DNA from: Spongiibacter nanhainus
GTDB lineage: Bacteria > Pseudomonadota > Gammaproteobacteria > Pseudomonadales > Spongiibacteraceae
Assembly (NCBI RefSeq): GCF_016132545.1
Contig: NZ_CP066167.1
Coordinates: forward strand, 2,941,001-3,005,000
Direction of reading: 5' to 3'
DNA length: 64,000 nt
The position numbers and the translations under genes were made by a program. Positions 1 through 8,406 of this stretch are shown piece after piece; position 1 is the stretch's first letter, and every line of letters begins with the position of its first letter. The notes under the pieces were generated by a model, which was given only the letters and a program-made list of their open reading frames with translations, was not told the DNA's origin and did not search any database.

Positions 1-1130
1 AGCAGTAAAGTATGAAATTTCGCCCTTGTAACTGCGACCCGTAGTATTTTACGACTACGTCTATAGGGCGCCGGATCTCCCCACCACACAAAGGAAGACT
101 CGAAACCTTTCCCATTATGGCGAGATTCTCTAACGACAATAACACCGTCAAATTGCTTGCCTTTAGATTTGTGTATTGTCATAACCTGAATACCCGGAGG
201 ATCATCAACTCCGTTGAGAATCTGGTCTTGAGCTAGAGCGCTTTCAAGGACTTCTCTCGCACCGGTATAGTGTCCATCCCGTGCCCACACACCTCCCAGC
301 CCCGCACTTATAAGGCGGCCTCTGTTGAACGCCACTAAATAATCTAAGTTTCGTGCAACCTGGACTAAATCTTGGTCACGGGTTCGCCGAAGTTCCCTCT
401 TAACAAAATTCCAGTCCTTAGCCGGATCACCCGACAGAGTATTTTGGCTTATGGTATCAATCAAGCTAAGAACGTTTTGAACAAATGCAGCCTTAGAAAC
501 CTTGTCCTCTCTAGCCTTATCAGCCCACCCTAGCCATTTAGCCGAAACTGACACTTTTCCAGTGGCCTTCTTGGCCGAAGCTAACAACTCTAGAGCACAA
601 GCCAGATCGTTTAAACGATTAGACTCGCCTTTTGGTTCTAACAAAAAAGCAGCAAACCTAGCATTTAGTATCGACTCAGACTCATCAAACGCGAGACTAT
701 GTCGAACAGGCTTTTCATCAGAATTTAATGCGGCTGATATTTTTGCCGCTGTCGCTCCTGAGTGAGCTAGTATTGCTATACTTCTTGCATACGTTCCTGT
801 TTTTCGCTTAACAGCCCTATGCAATGCGCCTAGAGCCATCCTAAGTCTACTATTTTGACTCCGCGTCTTAGGGTTTAGAGTTAGTGAAGAAATCCCTTCA
901 TATGGTGCCCCCCTGATATTCCCCGAAAGAATATCTTGACCAAAAACTGCTATTTCTGTTCCTGAGCTGCGATGGTTTTGGGCGCCTAAATCGACTTCCA
1001 GAGGATCTAGGGCACCTTTAATTGCATCAATTCGTTCTGGACCCACGCCAGGAAGATGATCAAATATCTGCTGTTCTAAATCAGCCAAACAAACGATTTG
1101 GCTGTTGGACGATAGTAATTCAATACATTT
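1..1130 (-). pseudogene. gajB: C-terminal part of IS-split UvrD-like helicase (GajB-like)
   Basis: Reading the minus strand leftward from 1130, one frame stays open to the window edge, with no stop in about 376 codons. It encodes the second half of a superfamily 1A helicase: QNHRSS (the UvrD NYRS motif), then near the left edge VMTIHKSKGKQFDGV (motif V region) and RVAVTRAK (motif VI). Joining it to the fragment at 2361-2954 after removing the IS and one TTT copy gives a continuous in-frame protein across the junction (…PEAWK-CIELL…). The protein lies directly downstream of an OLD-type ATPase/Toprim gene, the arrangement of GajA-GajB in Gabija defence loci. As it stands this half lacks the Walker A and DEAQD motifs and has no obvious start of its own, so it is read as a disrupted remnant. 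The true C-terminus is outside the window. Confidence 0.85.
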
Positions 1131-1193
1131 TGAATCGCCCCCAGTTTGCTAGACACCTTTTAGCCATAGAAAATGGCACAAAGAGAGGTGTTT

Positions 1194-1472
1194 ATGAGCA
1201 AGCAGCGTTATCCAGAAGAGTTCAAGATTGAAGCGGTTAAGCAGGTCACGGTATCGGGTCACAGCGTAGCCGATGTGGCCCAACGGCTAGGCACAACAAC
1301 TCATAGCCTTTACGCATGGATTAAGCGTTACGGCCCTAACTCAGAAGCGCATCGCAAGGAGTCCGATGATGCTGCGGAGATCCGACGTCTACAGAAGGAC
1401 TTGAAGCGCGTTACTGAAGAGCGTGACCTGTTAAAAAAAGCCGCGGCGTACTTCGCAAGCCACCCCGAGTAA
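1194..1472 (+). CDS. IS3-family transposase OrfA (HTH protein)
   Basis: A 92-residue protein opening MSKQRYPEEFKIEAVKQV, the classic Transposase_8 helix-turn-helix start, followed by a leucine/charged coiled coil (about residues 55-85) that mediates multimerisation. ATG 1194 is preferred over the upstream in-frame ATG at 1173 because an AGAGG ribosome-binding site lies 5-6 nt before it and homologues begin with this M-S-K-like sequence. The frame ends in TAA just after an A7G tract (1433-1440), where -1 slippage would produce the OrfAB transposase. It binds the terminal repeats of its own element and regulates transposition. Confidence 0.93.
   Translation: MSKQRYPEEFKIEAVKQVTVSGHSVADVAQRLGTTTHSLYAWIKRYGPNSEAHRKESDDAAEIRRLQKDLKRVTEERDLLKKAAAYFASHPE
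1431..1440 (+). other. Programmed -1 ribosomal frameshift site of the IS3 element
   Basis: The sequence TTAAAAAAAG has the heptamer A AAA AAA in the OrfA register, followed by G. A -1 slip moves ribosomes from TTA-AAA-AAA-GCC to AAA-AAA-AGC and into the OrfB frame. OrfA terminates 30 nt later. This is the standard control point of IS3 transposases; a stimulatory RNA structure downstream was not resolved by eye. Confidence 0.82.
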
Positions 1473-2350
1473 GATACGCCTTTATCGCTGAACACCACAG
1501 CTCTCATTCTGTACGGCAGTTATGTCAGCTGTTTGGTGTTCAACCCAGCGGGTACTACGCCTGGAAGAAACATCCAAAATCCAAGCGACAGATTGATGAT
1601 GAGCGTCTTACTGGTCTCATCAAGCAGTATTGGCTTGAATCAGGCTGCGTCTATGGCTATCGCAAGATTCATAGAGATCTAAGGGACGCGGGTGAGCGTT
1701 GTGGCCTAAATCGCGTACATCGTTTGATGAAGCTTGAAGGCATTAAGGCTCAGGTTGGGTACCGCAAGCCCAGACAGCGCGGTGGAGAACGACATGTCAT
1801 CACACCCAATGTGCTAGACCGGCAGTTTGATCCGGTCATGCCAAATCAGGCTTGGGTTACCGATATTACGTACATCAAGACCCATGAAGGCTGGCTTTAC
1901 CTCGCAGCGGTGATGGATCTCTTCTCTCGCCGTATCATTGGTTGGTCTATGCAGTCTCGCATAACCAAAGAGCTTGTGCTGGATGCATTACTAATGGCTG
2001 TCTGGCGTCGAAAACCTATAAAGGGAGTGCTGGTTCACTCGGATCAGGGCAGCCAATACACAAGCCATGACTGGAGCGAGTTTCTCAGAGAGCATGGCTT
2101 GGAGGGGAGCATGAGCCGCCGAGGCAACTGCCACGACAACGCGGTTGCGGAAAGCTTCTTCCAGTTACTAAAGCGAGAACGAATAAAGCGCAAAATATAC
2201 GCGACACGAGATGCAGCAAGGAGCGATATATTTGATTACATCGAGATGTTCTACAACACAAAACGACAGCATGGTTCCAACAATGGGCTGTCGCCTGTAG
2301 ATTATGAGCGTCAGTATTTAAAAGAGGCTGAAAAGCGTCTAGTGAACTAG
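1436..2350 (+). CDS. IS3-family transposase OrfB (DDE integrase domain), made by -1 frameshift
   Basis: This frame lies -1 relative to OrfA and is open from the slippery A7G tract to TAG at 2348-2350, giving about 304 residues. After an HTH_21-type region (YRKIHRDLRD) comes the retroviral-integrase-like rve domain. The catalytic triad is visible: Asp in WVTDITYI, Asp in VHSDQGSQYTS, and Glu in DNAVAESFF 35 residues later, with the conserved downstream RERI. The first internal ATG is at 1724, inside the integrase domain. Expression therefore almost certainly depends on frameshifting from OrfA, giving an OrfAB protein spanning 1194-2350. No inactivating lesion is seen. Confidence 0.92.
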   Translation, partial: KSRGVLRKPPRVRYAFIAEHHSSHSVRQLCQLFGVQPSGYYAWKKHPKSKRQIDDERLTGLIKQYWLESGCVYGYRKIHRDLRDAGERCGLNRVHRLMKLEGIKAQVGYRKPRQRGGERHVITPNVLDRQFDPVMPNQAWVTDITYIKTHEGWLYLAAVMDLFSRRIIGWSMQSRITKELVLDALLMAVWRRKPIKGVLVHSDQGSQYTSHDWSEFLREHGLEGSMSRRGNCHDNAVAESFFQLLKRERIKRKIYATRDAARSDIFDYIEMFYNTKRQHGSNNGLSPVDYERQYLKEAEKRLVN

Positions 2351-2360
2351 TGGCGATTCA

Positions 2361-2954
2361 TTTCCATGCTTCGGGCCCAGTATCTTGAGCTTCATCTACA
2401 ATAATAAGTGGATATTTTTGGGAAACTAATTCCCGGATATGTGAGCTTTTATCAATCAGTGCCAACGCATTCTCTGCAAAGAGATCAAAGGCAATTTTCC
2501 CTTCTTGTATAAATAAGTCGTTCCGCCTTTTTAACCAATCCACCCAGTCGGAATTATCATCGTTCCTATCTTTCTTTTTTATCGAACCGTAGTAAACCTT
2601 TTCATCAGACGGTAGCAGTATTTTAATTTTCTTGGGAGCCCCGAGTAAATAACCATGCGTAGAGATTAGTGACCAAAAAAAAGAATGGAATGTTTGCATA
2701 CTTAGCTTTGCTCTATGCTCTCTCTGCACCTGCTGCCGTATAGCTTCACCAACACGAGCAACTGCCGCTCTGGAAAAACTGAGGAACAATACTGACTGCC
2801 AATCTTCCATTCCTGAGCTTATTCGTGATGTTGCCTTTTTAAGGGCAATTGTTGTTTTGCCGCTTCCAGGCCCACCAATGACTAACGCGTGACCGTCGCA
2901 ATCCAAAAGACTTTGACGAAGGGGGCAAATTTCCAAATCGACATCCTGAATCAA
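2361..2954 (-). pseudogene. gajB: N-terminal part of IS-split UvrD-like helicase (GajB-like)
   Basis: This is the 198-codon start of a UvrD/Rep-type helicase, opening MIQDVDLEICPLRQSLLDCD. It carries the Walker A motif GGPGSGKTT (about residues 28-36), motif Ia (LSFSRAAVARV), and the Walker B/motif II IIVDEAQDTG at its very end. The IS3 element then interrupts the codon series after PEAWK. The ATG overlaps the stop of the upstream ATPase gene by 4 nt (ATGA), so the two genes were translationally coupled. In Gabija systems the partner helicase senses or unwinds DNA ends and activates the OLD-type nuclease. This truncated form keeps ATP-binding motifs but lacks domain 2, so helicase activity is not expected. 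Confidence 0.86.
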
Positions 2955-4753
2955 AGGAGGCTAACCTCGACAGCATCTGCACCATGATCAAAGTCTGACT
3001 TGGGGAATTGCTCGTATACTTTATTTAAGAATGCGACAACTGATTCTGGAAGCTCTTCAACTGAGCAGCTTTCAAGCAATCTTGCAGCCCATCCAGCTCC
3101 CTTTTTGCCTTTCAATGCTGATCTCACAGTTTTTTTCAGTTCTTCATCATCGGGCCTATCTTCTGGAATCTGAAAACCCTCGTTGTCTCCCGTTTCTCTT
3201 AGGTTGACAAGAAAGTCCCACTGACGATCTAGGCTCACTTCATTTGCGATTAACACTTCAAAGCCTTTATGCTCATGCTCAAAATCCACGTCAAAAGCAT
3301 CTATTAAGGCCTGCTTGTTTTCAGGCTTCCTATTCAGGAAGTCGTAAAACGAAAATGTAGTTAACCCAAGGTCTTTAAAAAAGTTCCCGAACTTAACCAT
3401 ATTGCTTTCAGTCTCAGCATCGAAAAATACGACGCCAGAAATATCTAACGGCTGAAGATCGGGATTATTTTCCTCCAGTTTTCTAGCTACTACAGGAAGC
3501 GCGTGAAACTCTGTAAGACCTTCAACAACAATCGCACCTCTACCTAATATGCATTCAGATAAACCTCTTCGAGCATAACGCTGAAAGTCGTTACTTTTAA
3601 GTCCACTCGCTTCCGATATTTTTTGGCTCGAAACACTGGCCTCTTCATCGCGGGTCAAAAGTAGAGTTTGATCGGGCTGAAATCTCTCAATAACAAATGG
3701 TGAATGCGATGTAACAAACGCTTGGGTAGTACTTCGGAGTAAATAGTCAGCAATTCTACGTTGCGTATAGGGGGGAAGTGCGATCTCGGGCTCCTCCATA
3801 GCAAAAATCACGGAACTCGGTTTTATCTCCGCAATAAAAGACAGTAACGCAAGTACAAGTACGTTCAACGTTCCTGTGCCAACTTGCTGAAAAGGTACAG
3901 GGGCCTGATCCTTTGACATGGACAAGAAAAATGCCATTGTTTTGCGGAGGTGCTCTCTCGTTAACTGAGAAACGTATAAGCTTGTTGCGCGTCCATCAAC
4001 GCCAGAGGATATATATTTACCTAAACGCTCCTCAATGGCAGTTAAGACAGGGTCCAGGTGGGCAGCGTCTTTTTCAATATCAAGCTCACGAAGACGTTTA
4101 ATCGCCTTTTCCCATAAACCTCCACGTGCACCTTCCAACCGAAGAATAATATCCAGAAGAGACCCTCGCTCCAGACTAAGAGCCCGCGAACCAGTTCTGA
4201 GCGTCCGAAGATACAAAAAGCCGAACATCCGCTTAACTGCTTTTCCAACCTTATTCAGCTCGCCATCTTCTGCTGTGGGGCTATGAGAGAAATAGGTTTG
4301 GGCTTCGAATTCGTCTTCTTCGCAGTTGTAGTTTCCAATCGTCTCAAGGCGCAGACACTTAACAGCAGCAGGTGGGTTGGCAAGGGTAAGCTCGCCAGGC
4401 GAGAGCAATCTACTTTCCTCCTTGCTCCAGAACTCTATATGTTGACCACAGCGGCTTTCGACCTCTTCACTCAGCTCAATAAGTACTACTTCAACCCTAA
4501 GTGGTATAGGCTCAGGGTCTTCATCCTCATTTTCGCCAAGTTTCAAATATTGGGCATTGTAAAAATCAAACTCTTCAATCGGGGGGAATCTCGATATTCG
4601 ATCAGGCCCAAGAACCAAATCAATGGCTTCGCATATTGTACTTTTACCGATGTTATTGGGACCTAATATGAGACTATGGCCATCAAAAAAAAGCTCTGCA
4701 TTTTTAATGCTTCGAAAGTTGTTAATAGTCAACCTGACAATTTTCAAATCCAA
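2951..4753 (-). CDS. gajA: OLD-family ATPase/Toprim endonuclease, GajA-like (Gabija defence)
   Basis: This 600-residue protein has an ABC-type ATPase domain: Walker A GPNNIGKST at residues 31-39, a GTGTLNVL signature-like stretch, Walker B FAMEEPEIAL, and the H-loop TSHSPF. A Toprim nuclease domain follows from about residue 400, beginning AIVVEGLTEFHAL with its metal-binding Glu. Length and order match class 2 OLD nucleases (GajA about 580 residues), which are paired with a UvrD-like helicase, as here through a 4-nt overlap. GajA nicks or cuts phage DNA, controlled by nucleotide levels. The gene starts 61 bp after the recombinase stop on the same strand and may share its transcript. It looks intact, but its helicase partner is destroyed. 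It is AT-richer than the genes after 7 kb, consistent with acquisition. Confidence 0.85.
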   Translation of the reverse strand: MDLKIVRLTINNFRSIKNAELFFDGHSLILGPNNIGKSTICEAIDLVLGPDRISRFPPIEEFDFYNAQYLKLGENEDEDPEPIPLRVEVVLIELSEEVESRCGQHIEFWSKEESRLLSPGELTLANPPAAVKCLRLETIGNYNCEEDEFEAQTYFSHSPTAEDGELNKVGKAVKRMFGFLYLRTLRTGSRALSLERGSLLDIILRLEGARGGLWEKAIKRLRELDIEKDAAHLDPVLTAIEERLGKYISSGVDGRATSLYVSQLTREHLRKTMAFFLSMSKDQAPVPFQQVGTGTLNVLVLALLSFIAEIKPSSVIFAMEEPEIALPPYTQRRIADYLLRSTTQAFVTSHSPFVIERFQPDQTLLLTRDEEASVSSQKISEASGLKSNDFQRYARRGLSECILGRGAIVVEGLTEFHALPVVARKLEENNPDLQPLDISGVVFFDAETESNMVKFGNFFKDLGLTTFSFYDFLNRKPENKQALIDAFDVDFEHEHKGFEVLIANEVSLDRQWDFLVNLRETGDNEGFQIPEDRPDDEELKKTVRSALKGKKGAGWAARLLESCSVEELPESVVAFLNKVYEQFPKSDFDHGADAVEVSLL

Positions 4754-4814
4754 TCTTCCTTGTCTAGTTTGTTATTTGTCGTCATCGAAAATCGAAGTTG
4801 TCGCCAAATTCCGC

Positions 4815-5549
4815 TTAGTGAAAATCCACCCCGTCCAAAAAATGTCCGCCATCGGCGGTGAGCACATTGGTGTAGATTTCAGTACTTTCGATGGATTTGT
4901 GCCCGAGGAGCTGGCTGATGATCTTAAGCGGCCGTCCGTGTAAGAGCAGATGAATGGCAAAGCTGTGCCGAAAGGTATGACACGTAATATTGATGGGCGC
5001 GCCCCCTACTCTTCCCACTAAATCATGGATATGCCGGTTCACCGTCTGGCGGGCCATGGTGAATATTCGCTCATCCTTCCTGAAATGCCCCGCGTACAGG
5101 TAGCTCTGAATCCGGTCGATCAACAGGGGATCGACAATGGGGATCGCGCGTTTGGGGCTGCGAGCGAGTTGAGCGTTCGTCGGCCGCCCCGGCCGCTGTT
5201 TCAAGGTCCGTAGCACCACCAGGAAATCGTAGCCATCGTCAATAAAGTGGCAGGGCGTGAGCGCCAAGACTTCCGAGATGCGGGCGCCAGTGGTCCACAT
5301 CAAATCGAGGATAAGGCGGTAGGTTGGGTGTTTTTCGGCATCGAGCAGGCCGAGGGTTTCGGGCTTGAGCAGGTAGGCGGGCATCGTGTCGACGGTGTCG
5401 AGCACCATCGCGCGCTTGGCGATCAGGCGCTGCCAGTCGATTTGCACATGCTGAATGGGGAACGACTCGAGGCGCGGTTCATTCGGGTAGAAGAGCCGTT
5501 TGGGCCGGGGCGCGGGAAATGCCCCGCGGCTGTCCTGAATCCGTACCAA
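4815..5549 (-). CDS. Tyrosine recombinase / site-specific integrase
   Basis: A 244-residue tyrosine recombinase in which all main catalytic residues can be read: Arg90 in TGARISEVL, His191 and Arg194 in CHTFRHSFA, His217 in LLGHKSIEST and nucleophile Tyr226 in EIYTNV. The start is a TTG, with AAGGA/AGGTG upstream as the ribosome-binding region; an ATG start is not available. It is shorter than phage integrases (350-400) and integron integrases (about 320), and closer in size to plasmid or transposon resolvases of this family. It lies co-directionally upstream of the Gabija-like pair and 97 bp from a 29-bp palindrome that resembles a recombinase core site. It may move or resolve the accessory segment. 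A role in defence itself is not indicated. Confidence 0.88.
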   Translation of the reverse strand: MVRIQDSRGAFPAPRPKRLFYPNEPRLESFPIQHVQIDWQRLIAKRAMVLDTVDTMPAYLLKPETLGLLDAEKHPTYRLILDLMWTTGARISEVLALTPCHFIDDGYDFLVVLRTLKQRPGRPTNAQLARSPKRAIPIVDPLLIDRIQSYLYAGHFRKDERIFTMARQTVNRHIHDLVGRVGGAPINITCHTFRHSFAIHLLLHGRPLKIISQLLGHKSIESTEIYTNVLTADGGHFLDGVDFH

Positions 5550-6345
5550 TTCACCTAATTCCTTGGTGCACTTTCGTCCCTGTTATACGCCCGGATTTCG
5601 CGATGTGCAACCCCAAAAAGACGAGAAAAAAGGCGGTCGACGACCATTGCACCATTATAGTTATAAATGGTGCAAAACACTGATCATAGATTAAATTATA
5701 GGTTTAAGATTCTCCAGAATCTAACTAGCTTTTCTTGTTAAGCTTCGATCAATAAAAACAGTGTTTTCTCCTACCATATTTCTCTCGGTCATGATCTTCA
5801 ATAGAAACCTGTATAAAAACAACCAAAACCATTCGCATAGTCATTTTAAACAATATAAATACGATTAATAATTATCTTACGGATGCGTTTCCACCACTAA
5901 CATAGTAGAGATAATAGGCCACTAGCTATATATTGAAGCAAACACAGCAACGTCAAAATGTTTTCAGCATCGTTAAACCATGGCGCTCGCAGTTAGTCAC
6001 CTCAAAAATCGTAGCCGATTAAAAGCTACCAGAGTCGATATGGCACTTTATTTTTAGCCTCGTTCTGAATTGAGGTGCTGGAAGATTCTTACCCCAGCGC
6101 AAATTCTTGAGCACAAAATATCAGCATTCCTTCAATTCGGGACTTATTTATCGATTTGCCCGACCAGGCACGTTTGAGGATGGTGACGACAATTCCCGCA
6201 CACTCACTAGAAATACGTAGCACTTTAAAACTAAGAGGCATTACCCGGGAAAAGCCGGTTAATTCTTGCCCCCTTACGACCACACAAGCTCCTGTCATAT
6301 TTACCACGGGAAGATGTCGCCAAAATGTTTCTAGTGGGCTATCAT
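5550..6345. other. AT-rich intergenic stretch with no supported gene
   Basis: About 800 bp between the recombinase start and the glycine riboswitch. It contains the 29-bp palindrome listed separately, a second perfect palindrome AGATTCT-CC-AGAATCT at 5707-5722, and an 11-bp one, GGTCG-A-CGACC, near 5635. Open frames here, including 112 codons on the minus strand at 6089-6427, show no recognisable domain, and that one runs through the riboswitch. The base composition shifts from AT-rich to GC-rich near 6350, so the accessory/core boundary probably lies here. Confidence 0.5.
5647..5675. repeat. 29-bp palindrome, candidate recombinase core site
   Basis: Perfect 10-bp arms TTGCACCATT and AATGGTGCAA are separated by 9 bp (ATAGTTATA). 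The size and two-arm geometry fit a pair of tyrosine-recombinase monomer sites around a crossover region, and the recombinase gene begins 97 bp away. It could equally be an operator for that gene. Function is inferred from position and symmetry only. Confidence 0.5.
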
Positions 6346-6528
6346 TGCGACTGCAGGAGAGAGGGCACAGCCCCGCCGAAGGCGCAAACTCCCATAAACG
6401 CTCAGGCTCAGGTACTGCAACTTTCACATCACGCCGACTGGAGAGAGGCTGCTCAAGGCAGTCCGCCGAAGGGGCAAGCAGACATCGTCTGTAAACTCTC
6501 AGGCATCGAGGACAGGGGGAGAGGCAAC
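6346..6528 (+). ncRNA. Tandem glycine riboswitch (gcvT motif, two aptamers)
   Basis: Two consecutive copies of the glycine aptamer consensus are present. Aptamer 1 (about 6350-6420) has GGAGAGAGGGCAC, CGCCGAAGGCGCAA and CGCTCAGGC, closed by a P1 helix TGCAG/CTGCA. Aptamer 2 (about 6440-6525) has GGAGAGAGGCTGC, CGCCGAAGGGGCAA and CTCTCAGGC, then GGACAGGGGGAGAGGC. A linker of about 17 nt separates them, as in cooperative tandem glycine switches. The AGGAG site of the next gene lies just after the second aptamer, so control could be at translation. The downstream gene is a TRIC/UPF0126 protein, a known target of this riboswitch class for glycine uptake or disposal. Confidence 0.93.
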
Positions 6529-6547
6529 AGAATCACAGGAGATCTGT

Positions 6548-7165
6548 GTGCTGACCTCTATCTATCTTATTGCCATCACTGCTGAGGCCATGTCAGGCGC
6601 GCTGGCTGCGGGCCGTCGTAATATGGATCTTTTTGGTGTGGCTGTTATCGCATTCGTCACTGCACTAGGTGGTGGGTCTGTGCGAGATGTGTTGTTGGGC
6701 AATTTCCCTGTAACTTGGACTCAAAATCCCCACTATATTTACTTAACCGTTAGCGGCGGCCTGCTCGCGGTAGCATTAGCTCGTTTTATGCACCGTCTCC
6801 GCGACCTATTTTTAGTATTGGATGCACTGGGCCTTGTAGCCTTTACGATTATTGGCTGTAACGTGGCAATGCAACTGGGCTATGACGTACCCATTGTGAT
6901 TATATCGGGTATCACAACAGGTATCGTTGGCGGGATTCTTCGCGACGTTTTATGCAACCGCACACCCCTCGTTTTCCGTCAGGAGCTTTACGCCACCGTC
7001 TCCCTGCTGGTGGCGATGTGCTACTTATATCTACTCAACTATCAGGTTTCTGCGGACACGGCGTTACTGGCCTCGTTTAGCTTGGGGTTGCTTTCAAGAA
7101 TGTCAGCGATTCGGTGGGGCCTTTGCTTGCCCCTATTTCGCTACTCGCCGGCACGATGGGATTGA
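6548..7165 (+). CDS. TRIC/UPF0126-family glycine transporter (YicG-like)
   Basis: This 205-residue, very hydrophobic protein has the duplicated UPF0126 signature: GGGSVRDVLLG in the first half and GGILRDVLCNR in the second, each in a three-helix repeat, with about seven membrane segments in total. It opens at GTG 6548, with AGGAG 5-6 nt upstream. Bacterial TRIC homologues act as trimeric cation channels or glycine transporters in the inner membrane; the tandem glycine riboswitch directly upstream favours a glycine-related function. The stop at 7165 overlaps the 3' end of the convergent Old Yellow Enzyme gene by 25 nt. No partner genes are present. Confidence 0.9.
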   Translation: MLTSIYLIAITAEAMSGALAAGRRNMDLFGVAVIAFVTALGGGSVRDVLLGNFPVTWTQNPHYIYLTVSGGLLAVALARFMHRLRDLFLVLDALGLVAFTIIGCNVAMQLGYDVPIVIISGITTGIVGGILRDVLCNRTPLVFRQELYATVSLLVAMCYLYLLNYQVSADTALLASFSLGLLSRMSAIRWGLCLPLFRYSPARWD

Positions 7166-8373
7166 CTCTCACTGTCAGCTAAAGTCAAACCGTATTCGGT
7201 GCAGTGAATTCCCAACGGGCTCTCTATTGTACCCACACAGCGATTACAGTGGGTACAGCGGCTAGCTGCATGGGGGTCTGAGTGTAACTGCTTGGGTAAA
7301 TCGGGATCCGCAAGTAACGCTCGCCCTAACTGGACGAAGTCAAAACCTGCACTGAAAAGCGTCTCAAGGCTGCGGCCGCTACTGGCACCACCAATATAGA
7401 TCAGTTTACAGTTAACCGCTTTGCGTATGCGCTTGGCCTGCTCAATAAAATACAGCTCATAAAAGGGCATAGAAGGGAACATTTTCTTCCCAACTAGCCG
7501 ATAAAGAAGGCGCATCGCTCGGCTTTTTTCGTGCTCCAGCAGCGCCGGCAGAATGCTCTTTCCTCGAAACATGAGCATAGGGTTCATGGTGCTGGTACCA
7601 CCACTGGTAACAATGCCGTCGATGCCGTTTTCGTCCAGTGCCTTGGCAATCACCACAGCATCGTCATAATCCAGTCCGCCACGACGCCCTTCGGACATGC
7701 TAATTTTTCCCAGTATAGGGTAGTCTTGGCCCACAGCGTCGCGAACCGCAGCCAGAACCCGCAGTGGCAATCGCAGGCGGTTCTCTAAGCTACCACCATA
7801 TTCATCTGTACGTCGGTTTGTGAGGGGGCTCAAGAATTGGCAGAGCCCATATCCGTGCCCAAAATGGATTTCAAGCGCGTCGAAACCCACTGATTTCATA
7901 AAGAGGGCCGCCGATCTATATTTTCCCACCATGTCATCAATGTCACCGATGCTCATCGCATCGGCTAGCCACATGCCCTCAGTGAATCCGAGGATATTGA
8001 GCCCCTTGCTAGGTCCTTTCGGTCGAACAGTCAGGTTCCGGTTCTTCGAAAACGCCCCGCAATGCCCCATCTGACCAGAGACCTTACAGCCCTTGGCATG
8101 GAGCGAACTGATCAAGGCCTCTAGCTTATCCCGGATCGCTTCCTCCATGACCATCATATTGGCGTTCAACGCACCCTCTGTCGCCACCGCACAGTAGCCA
8201 ATGGTGGTCATCGCTACCCCTCCATCAGCAAACTGACTATGGAATAGCTCTAGACGCTGGCTAGGCTTTCCGCCCGGCGTCATGTTCTCAAAGGTACCTG
8301 CCTTGATGATACGATTGCGAAGGAACAACGTATTGAGTGAGCCTGGTATTAACGCAGGGTGGGTATGATTCAT
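7141..8373 (-). CDS. Old Yellow Enzyme family NADH:flavin oxidoreductase
   Basis: A 410-residue FMN-dependent TIM-barrel oxidoreductase. Visible family motifs are IKAGTFENMTP near the N-terminus, GQMGHCGAFS, EIHFGHGYGLCQFLSPL followed by TNRRTDEYGGSLENR, IYIGGASSGR and QLGRALLADPDL. The tail CTHCNRCVG…GIHC resembles the iron-sulfur cysteine cluster of the 2,4-dienoyl-CoA reductase branch, but the FAD/NADPH domain of that branch is absent, so this is a stand-alone OYE domain keeping the Cys motif. It reduces activated C=C bonds, probably of a lipid or steroid-like enone. It is first in a minus-strand series with an SDR, a TonB receptor and an epimerase, suggesting uptake and modification of a hydrophobic substrate. 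The substrate is not identifiable. Confidence 0.88.
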   Translation of the reverse strand: MNHTHPALIPGSLNTLFLRNRIIKAGTFENMTPGGKPSQRLELFHSQFADGGVAMTTIGYCAVATEGALNANMMVMEEAIRDKLEALISSLHAKGCKVSGQMGHCGAFSKNRNLTVRPKGPSKGLNILGFTEGMWLADAMSIGDIDDMVGKYRSAALFMKSVGFDALEIHFGHGYGLCQFLSPLTNRRTDEYGGSLENRLRLPLRVLAAVRDAVGQDYPILGKISMSEGRRGGLDYDDAVVIAKALDENGIDGIVTSGGTSTMNPMLMFRGKSILPALLEHEKSRAMRLLYRLVGKKMFPSMPFYELYFIEQAKRIRKAVNCKLIYIGGASSGRSLETLFSAGFDFVQLGRALLADPDLPKQLHSDPHAASRCTHCNRCVGTIESPLGIHCTEYGLTLADSESQSHRAGE

Positions 8374-8406
8374 ATTACTTTACGCTTTTAGAAAAGTGGG
8401 CTATCA

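Larger units (their letters stand above)
1131..2360 (+). mobile_element. Complete IS3-family insertion sequence, 1230 bp
   Basis: Imperfect terminal inverted repeats of about 30 bp bound the element: the left end begins TGAATCGCCCCCAGTTTGCT at 1131, and the right end reads, in reverse complement from 2360, TGAATCGCCACTAGTTCACT. Both start with TGA, as is usual in the IS3 family. The flanks show a 3-bp TTT duplication (1128-1130 and 2361-2363). Inside are two overlapping reading frames in a -1 relation with an A7G slippery tract, so OrfA and the OrfAB fusion transposase can both be made. Both frames and both ends are intact, so the copy looks recent and potentially active. It sits inside the helicase gene of the Gabija-like locus. 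Confidence 0.93.

Noticed and set aside
5550-6345. Possible integron attI/attC sites near the tyrosine recombinase
   Set aside because: The recombinase lacks integron-integrase length, and no attC-like imperfect repeats or cassette genes are seen.
6089-6427. 112-codon minus-strand frame before the glycine riboswitch
   Set aside because: No recognisable domain or ribosome site, and it runs through the riboswitch aptamer; probably chance.
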